Shown here in pieces: positions 6,685 through 10,160 of a stretch of 10,160 bases of DNA (its first letter is position 1; each line of letters begins with the position of its first letter). Under the pieces are notes generated by a model. The model was not told the DNA's origin. It worked only from the letters and a program-made list of their open reading frames with translations, and ran no database searches. The stretch comes from Thermoplasmata archaeon (GTDB lineage Archaea; Thermoplasmatota; SW-10-69-26). The translations under genes and the position numbers were made by a program. The stretch spans positions 1-10,160 of the forward strand of contig PWVY01000013.1 in the NCBI GenBank assembly GCA_003561665.1, written 5' to 3'.

Positions 6685-6690
6685 TTTAAA
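6685..6690 (-). promoter_or_regulatory. TATA box for mptA (leaderless geometry)
   Basis: TTTAAA occupies -31 to -26 relative to the mptA ATG at 6659, so transcription should begin at or next to the start codon. No Shine-Dalgarno site precedes that ATG. The box overlaps the TAA stop (6686-6688) of the upstream methyltransferase gene. Confidence 0.6.
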
Positions 6691-7336
6691 GGTGAGGGGT
6701 CGGAGGGGGGCTGGGGTTGTTTGGTGGATGGGCCTGGATGTACGTGAAGACATCATGGAACCAGAGGCTCCGTTTTTCGGTCACTTGGAGCCCGCCTTCT
6801 TCGAGGTTCTTGGCCGTGTCCCGGTTGGTGCTGTAACCGAAGAGGAACCGTGTGAACGGGCTTAGGGCATGGCCGATGGCAGCCAAGATCGCGTTCTGGC
6901 TGCGTACGTGTTCGACCAACCGTACGTCCCCGTTGGGATGGAGGACGCGGGCGATGGATCGGGCCCCTTCAACGGGGTCTGGGATGCTGCAGAAGACGAA
7001 GCTTCCCACGATCCGGTGGAACGTGTTCGCCTTGAAGGGTAGCGATTCGATGTCTGCCCGATGGAGACCGGTGTCCGCTGCACGTTTCGTTTTTGCTTCG
7101 TCGAGCATGTTCGAACTGAAGTCGATCGCTTCCACGTTGATGCCGGGGGGGTAGTAGGCGAAGTTTCGCCCCGTCCCGACCCCAATCTCGAGGACGCGAT
7201 CTCCGGGGTTGAGCCCTTCGAACAAGAATGGACGCCAAGCGCTGTAGAGGCGCGTTTCGGGCCACGATTCGACACGATCGAACCAAGGGGCGATGCGGTC
7301 GTAGCGGCGGACAGTCCGCACCCTTGGCGGGGTCAT
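6686..7336 (-). CDS. Class I SAM-dependent methyltransferase (UbiE/phospholipid methyltransferase-like)
   Basis: This 216-residue protein has the Rossmann-fold SAM methyltransferase pattern. It opens with RRYDRIAPWFDRVE (residues 10-23), typical of UbiE/COQ5- and PmtA-like enzymes. Motif I is VLEIGVGTGRN (48-58). An acidic residue in VEAIDFSSNML (Asp72) would bind the SAM ribose. Motif II/III regions are ADIESLPF (94-101), GSFVFCSIPDP (111-121) and LHPNGDVRLVEHVRS (132-146). No membrane helix is evident, so it is probably cytosolic or peripheral. The last residues (QAHPPNNPSPPPTPHL) are a Pro-rich tail outside the fold. The substrate cannot be read from sequence; the UbiE/PmtA flavour suggests a lipid, quinone or small molecule. 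It lies upstream of mptA on the same strand and divergent from the CxxCTP membrane gene. No clear TATA or Shine-Dalgarno site precedes ATG 7336; nearby upstream ATGs are in other frames. Confidence 0.9.
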   Translation of the reverse strand: MTPPRVRTVRRYDRIAPWFDRVESWPETRLYSAWRPFLFEGLNPGDRVLEIGVGTGRNFAYYPPGINVEAIDFSSNMLDEAKTKRAADTGLHRADIESLPFKANTFHRIVGSFVFCSIPDPVEGARSIARVLHPNGDVRLVEHVRSQNAILAAIGHALSPFTRFLFGYSTNRDTAKNLEEGGLQVTEKRSLWFHDVFTYIQAHPPNNPSPPPTPHL

Positions 7337-7403
7337 GGTATGGTTGTACCCGCGTCCACGTACATCGTTTCATCGGGCTTCTCCGTTGAGGGTTGGTGGA
7401 AGC

Positions 7404-7409
7404 TTTTAT
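7404..7409 (+). promoter_or_regulatory. TATA box for the CxxCTP membrane protein (leaderless geometry)
   Basis: TTTTAT lies at -31 to -26 relative to ATG 7435, the same spacing as at mptA. This supports ATG 7435 over ATG 7423 (only 14 bases from the box) and over the upstream TTG 7393, which lies before the box. Confidence 0.55.
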
Positions 7410-7434
7410 CAGTGGGTCGAGGATGGTGGATTTG

Positions 7435-8385
7435 ATGCGGTTGCGAACCCTTGCGGGTTTGGCCGGTTCGGTCGTTCCCTTGGCGCTTGCGCAGGGAGCA
7501 AGAGCCCACCACCCAGGGGACCTCGTCGGGCCGGTGGCTCCCGAGGGGTTAGCTCAGGCGCATCTGGCTTCGTTCTTCATCGCTGCGGTTTTCGTGCTGG
7601 TGGGCTTCGCGTTCCTTCGGCGCCGCTGGAACGGGAAGGGGGCCGTGGATCCTCTTTCATGGATGCTCATCTTGGGCATCGCTTGGGTGGTTGTTGCGAT
7701 CAGCGTCCCGACCCTATGGATGGGCCGCACCGGGTGGAAGCTCGTTGCCGCGGGCCTGGTGGTAGGCACGGTCGGGTGCGCATGGTGGTTCGTCGCGTCC
7801 CATTGGGGCACCATCGGGCCAAGGGTTCGAGCACATCGAGGGGCCATGATCGCAGCGGTTGTTGCGGGCGTTGTTTTCTTCGTTGTTTTCGCTTTCGTCA
7901 CGCAGATGGTCCAGTTCGTGGACGGGTCTGCGCCTGGGCAGGAGGCGGTTACGACGTTCTACTTGCCGGATGCAAGTTGGGGGCCTCTTGCGTTCTGGTC
8001 GGTTTGGGCTGTTTGGTTCCCAAGCGTGGACCTTCTCCTTCAGGCGACCTTTGCTAAGGTGGTGCTCGCTGTCGCCCTGGCGGGGCTGGTGAGCGTGACC
8101 ACGGGGGTGTTGGTGGTGAACGTCACCGGGGGAAGCGCGGGCATGATGGGTGGAGCCGGTGTGGGCGTTGCCGCGACGAGTTTCTGTGCGGGGTGCACGC
8201 CGATCTTGTATGGCGTGGTGGCGGGGGTGCTGGGTTCGGGTGTGGGGCCGTTCTTGTTCGTGTTAGGGAAGCCCGATTTGGCCTTGTACAATGTCGCTCA
8301 GGTGGGGACCGTTTGGTTGCTTGTGGGGTCTCTCGTTTTGGGCGTTCCTCGTGAGGGTGCTGCGTGTGATTTGCCTGGGGCGTGA
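7435..8385 (+). CDS. Polytopic membrane protein with CxxCTP motif, unknown family
   Basis: This 316-residue protein starts with MRLRTLAGLAGSVVPLALAQ and ARA, a typical signal peptide that would leave a His-containing mature end (HHPGD). About seven or eight membrane helices follow (near 43-62, 75-94, 102-122, 136-158, 184-200, 205-230, 242-270 and 284-304). The most distinctive part is residues 232-270: a Gly-rich stretch (GGSAGMMGGAGVGVAATS), then FCAGCTPILYGVVAGVLGSG, with Cys251 and Cys254 next to Thr-Pro at a helix start. CxxC-Pro in a membrane helix recalls thiol-redox carriers such as CcdA/DsbD and also metal-handling proteins, but the overall sequence is not CcdA and I do not recognise the family. 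I chose ATG 7435 because of the leaderless TATA spacing and the compact signal peptide it gives; ATG 7423 would add MVDL. It is divergent from the methyltransferase and 70 bases from glycerate kinase. The gene is certainly real; the function is unknown. Confidence 0.85.
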   Translation: MRLRTLAGLAGSVVPLALAQGARAHHPGDLVGPVAPEGLAQAHLASFFIAAVFVLVGFAFLRRRWNGKGAVDPLSWMLILGIAWVVVAISVPTLWMGRTGWKLVAAGLVVGTVGCAWWFVASHWGTIGPRVRAHRGAMIAAVVAGVVFFVVFAFVTQMVQFVDGSAPGQEAVTTFYLPDASWGPLAFWSVWAVWFPSVDLLLQATFAKVVLAVALAGLVSVTTGVLVVNVTGGSAGMMGGAGVGVAATSFCAGCTPILYGVVAGVLGSGVGPFLFVLGKPDLALYNVAQVGTVWLLVGSLVLGVPREGAACDLPGA

Positions 8386-8426
8386 AGCGTTGCCTTGGGT
8401 CTCGTAGGGGGTGCACGGCAACGTCC

Positions 8427-8432
8427 TTTTAG
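8427..8432 (+). promoter_or_regulatory. TATA-like box for glycerate 2-kinase
   Basis: TTTTAG lies at -29 to -24 from ATG 8456, close to the spacing at the mptA and CxxCTP-protein starts. This implies a leaderless transcript and favours ATG 8456 over the GTG at 8411, which lies upstream of the box. Confidence 0.45.
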
Positions 8433-8455
8433 GGCGGTTGGTGGTTGATGGGCGC

Positions 8456-9808
8456 ATGACGGTCCCGCCCGCGAGTGAACCCGTGACGGCGTTAACGAAG
8501 GAGGTAGCCGACGGTCATCCGGAACCGTTCGAGGACTTGCGGAAGGATGTGCTCACGGTGTTGGGAGCGGGGTTGGATGCTGTGCAGCCGGGTCCTTTGC
8601 TTGCGCGGGCTTTGCACGATGGTGTACTGGAGGTGGGTGAGGGTCGGTACGCGTTGGGGGAGGGGGATGGAGTGCATGTGCTCGCGGTTGGGCGGGGCGC
8701 TCAAGGGTTCGCGGAGGTGGCATACGAAGCGTTCCCGAACGCGAAGGGGTTGGTGATTGCTCCCGAGGAGGGTTCGTTGCCTGGGTGGGATTGGATCGTG
8801 GGGGAACATCCTGTCCCGGGCGAGGGTAGCATGGAAGCGGGGAAGGCAGCGTTATCGTTCGTCCAGGACGTTCCCGAGACGGAGCGGTTGCTTGTGCTCT
8901 TGACGGGGGGAGCTTCTGCGATGATGGTGGCTCCACGCATCCCCTTGGATGATTTGCAGTTGGCGACGAGAGCGTTGCTGGCTCGCGGCATCACGGTGCA
9001 CGAGATGAACCTGCTCCGTAAGCACGTGTCTCGTTTGAAAGGCGGTCAGCTTGCTCAGGCGTGCCCAGGGGAGGTGATCACGTTGTTGATCAGCGACGTG
9101 CCCAACGATGTTCCATCGGATGTGGGGTCGGGGCCTACCGTGCCCGATCCTACGACGTTCCAGCAAGCCCATGCGCTCGTGCAGCGGATCGATCCCGCGA
9201 ACCTCCCACCGGTCGTCTCTGAGGTGATCGAAGAAGGCCTCGAAGGGCGCATCCCTGAAACGCCGAAGCCAGGGGATGACGCCATGAGGGGCAAAACGCA
9301 TGTGCTCGCGACGAACGAGGATGCTCGGACGGCTGCTGAGGAGATGGCGCGCGAACTGGGTCACCGGGTCGTGACGGTGCCGGGCCCGATCGAAGGAGAA
9401 GCGCGCGTGGAGGGTGCCACGCTTGCAAGGCGCCTGGTTCGAGAAGACAAAGGCTTGATCGCAGGGGGCGAGGCTGTGGTTCGTCTTCGTCCTGAGCATG
9501 AGGGCGGTCCTGGGAAGGGGGGTCGCAACCAGGAGCTTGTCCTAGCCGCGGTCGAAGCGTTAGCCGACGAGAAGGCGGTCGTCGCTGGTTTCGGTACGGA
9601 CGGGATCGATGGGCCAACGGACGCAGCGGGCGCGATGGCGGATGGGCGAACGCTCCAGCGGGCTCAGGAGAAGGGGTTGGATGTTCAGGAGCACTTGGAT
9701 CGCAACGATGCGTACGCGTTCTTCGATGGGTTGGGGGATTTGATCCGTACGGGGCCTACGGGTACGAACGCGATGGACCTGTTCGTGGGTCTCGTCCATG
9801 CCCCATGA
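8456..9808 (+). CDS. gck: Glycerate 2-kinase (MOFRL family)
   Basis: This 450-residue protein is a MOFRL-type glycerate kinase, which phosphorylates D-glycerate with ATP. Archaeal members usually make 2-phosphoglycerate and link the non-phosphorylative Entner-Doudoroff route, or serine and glycerate breakdown, to lower glycolysis. The N-terminal domain shows VLAVGRGAQGFAE (75-87), GEHPVPGEGS (116-125), LLVLLTGGASAMM (145-157), MNLLRKHVSRLKGGQLA (184-200) and LISDVPNDVPSDVGSGPTVPDP (211-232). The C-terminal MOFRL domain shows GGEAVVRL (337-344), GKGGRNQELVLAA (353-365), GTDGIDGPTDAAGA (380-393) and RTGPTGTNAMDL (431-442). Key positions include Lys189 and the Asp pair in the GTDGIDG loop. The length is normal and no motif is missing. 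ATG 8456 is preferred over GTG 8411 because of the TATA-like box and because the extra residues (HGNVLLGRLVVDGR) are not part of the family. Whether the product is 2- or 3-phosphoglycerate is family knowledge, not visible here. Confidence 0.95.
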   Translation: MTVPPASEPVTALTKEVADGHPEPFEDLRKDVLTVLGAGLDAVQPGPLLARALHDGVLEVGEGRYALGEGDGVHVLAVGRGAQGFAEVAYEAFPNAKGLVIAPEEGSLPGWDWIVGEHPVPGEGSMEAGKAALSFVQDVPETERLLVLLTGGASAMMVAPRIPLDDLQLATRALLARGITVHEMNLLRKHVSRLKGGQLAQACPGEVITLLISDVPNDVPSDVGSGPTVPDPTTFQQAHALVQRIDPANLPPVVSEVIEEGLEGRIPETPKPGDDAMRGKTHVLATNEDARTAAEEMARELGHRVVTVPGPIEGEARVEGATLARRLVREDKGLIAGGEAVVRLRPEHEGGPGKGGRNQELVLAAVEALADEKAVVAGFGTDGIDGPTDAAGAMADGRTLQRAQEKGLDVQEHLDRNDAYAFFDGLGDLIRTGPTGTNAMDLFVGLVHAP

Positions 9809-9907
9809 GGAGCGTTCTTATCCCCACAAACCGTCGAACGGAACAATGAAATACGGACAATCGGCTCCGAGAACGTACGGGGAGAGTGGGGGAAGAGGTG
9901 CACCAGG
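9809..9907 (+). promoter_or_regulatory. Spacer and likely promoter region of inositol-3-phosphate synthase
   Basis: These 99 bases separate glycerate kinase from the next gene. TGAAATAC (about 9847-9854) is a modest TATA-like stretch that would place transcription start near 9878, leaving a leader of about 30 bases that contains the Shine-Dalgarno site. No terminator hairpin stands out; CGTTCTTATC just after the kinase stop is the only short T-rich stretch. Confidence 0.35.
9895..9900 (+). promoter_or_regulatory. Shine-Dalgarno site for inositol-3-phosphate synthase
   Basis: GAGGTG matches the anti-Shine-Dalgarno end of 16S rRNA exactly and lies seven bases before ATG 9908. It fixes the start codon and contrasts with the apparently leaderless starts in the rest of the window. 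Confidence 0.7.
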
Positions 9908-10160
9908 ATGAGTGAGATTCGTCTGGCGATCGCCGGTGTCGGCAATTGCGCCTCCTCGCTTGTGCAGGGCATCGAGTATTACAGGCGCCGCCCGGACGCA
10001 GAACCGATCGGGCTTATGCACCGCACGATTCACGGCTACGACGTGGCGGATGTGAACGTCGTGACCGCGTTCGACATCGATGAGCGCAAGGTTGGCAAGG
10101 ATGTCGCAGAAGCCATCAACGCGCCGCCGAATTGCACCCGGTCGATCCTCGAAGAGCCCC
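9908..10160 (+). CDS. ino1: Inositol-3-phosphate synthase (5' part, runs off the right edge)
   Basis: The first 84 residues of a myo-inositol-1-phosphate synthase (inositol-3-phosphate synthase) are present. This NAD-dependent cytosolic enzyme converts glucose 6-phosphate to inositol phosphate, used in archaea for inositol phospholipid headgroups and in some species for compatible solutes. The glycine-rich NAD-binding loop IAGVGNCASSLVQGI (residues 8-22) follows the first beta strand directly. The next family blocks are GLMHRTIHGYDVADVNVVTA and FDIDERKVGKDVAEAINAPP, the prokaryote/archaeal form I recognise for this enzyme. Catalytic lysines lie beyond the edge and cannot be checked. The start is supported by a good Shine-Dalgarno site. 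It follows glycerate kinase on the same strand after a 99-base gap that probably holds its own promoter. Confidence 0.93.
   Translation, partial: MSEIRLAIAGVGNCASSLVQGIEYYRRRPDAEPIGLMHRTIHGYDVADVNVVTAFDIDERKVGKDVAEAINAPPNCTRSILEEP

Noticed and set aside
8852..9617. Minus-strand open frames opposite glycerate kinase (8852-9499, 9150-9617)
   Set aside because: They are shadows of an intact kinase with all family motifs; their sequences are Arg/His/Pro-rich without known domains.
1..10160. CRISPR arrays, insertion sequences, integrases, phage genes or defence systems
   Set aside because: I looked for evenly spaced direct repeats, terminal inverted repeats flanking an ORF, and transposase, integrase or nuclease motifs on both strands and found none.

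Overview
The window looks archaeal, most likely euryarchaeal or Thermoplasmatota-like and GC-rich. The main evidence is an archaea-restricted DUF131/TIGR00304 membrane protein, an MptA (FolE2-type) GTP cyclohydrolase, an archaeal MOFRL-type glycerate 2-kinase, an inositol-3-phosphate synthase and a large HAE3-like RND/MMPL exporter. At three starts a T/A-rich TATA-like box ends about 24-26 bases before the start codon, the geometry of leaderless archaeal transcription. The last gene instead has a Shine-Dalgarno site (GAGGTG). I cannot assign a lineage more exactly from sequence alone.

Layout. Positions 4697 down to 1 hold a minus-strand cluster: a 1068-residue RND/MMPL exporter, a DUF309 protein whose start overlaps the exporter stop (ATGA), and a secreted or membrane-anchored protein of unknown family that runs off the left edge. 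A 128-base divergent spacer with a possible two-way TATA element and an inverted repeat separates this cluster from a plus-strand DUF131 protein (4826-5239). Positions 5240-5517 are non-coding, with a purine-rich tract and a strong GC hairpin. Next is a small hydrophobic protein split between two frames (5518-5774), ending 6 bases from the convergent mptA.

mptA (5781-6659) and a class I SAM methyltransferase (6686-7336) lie on the minus strand. From 7435 onward everything is on the plus strand: a polytopic membrane protein of unknown family with a CxxCTP motif, glycerate 2-kinase, and the 5' part of inositol-3-phosphate synthase.

Functionally the window mixes envelope functions (RND exporter, secreted protein, inositol phosphate synthesis for lipids or solutes) with housekeeping metabolism (pterin/folate or archaeosine precursor synthesis; glycerate phosphorylation into lower glycolysis). 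I see no phage, transposon, CRISPR or defence system. The least explained items are the four-helix N-terminal extension on the exporter, the CxxCTP membrane protein, the left-edge secreted protein, and the structured spacer next to the split membrane gene.
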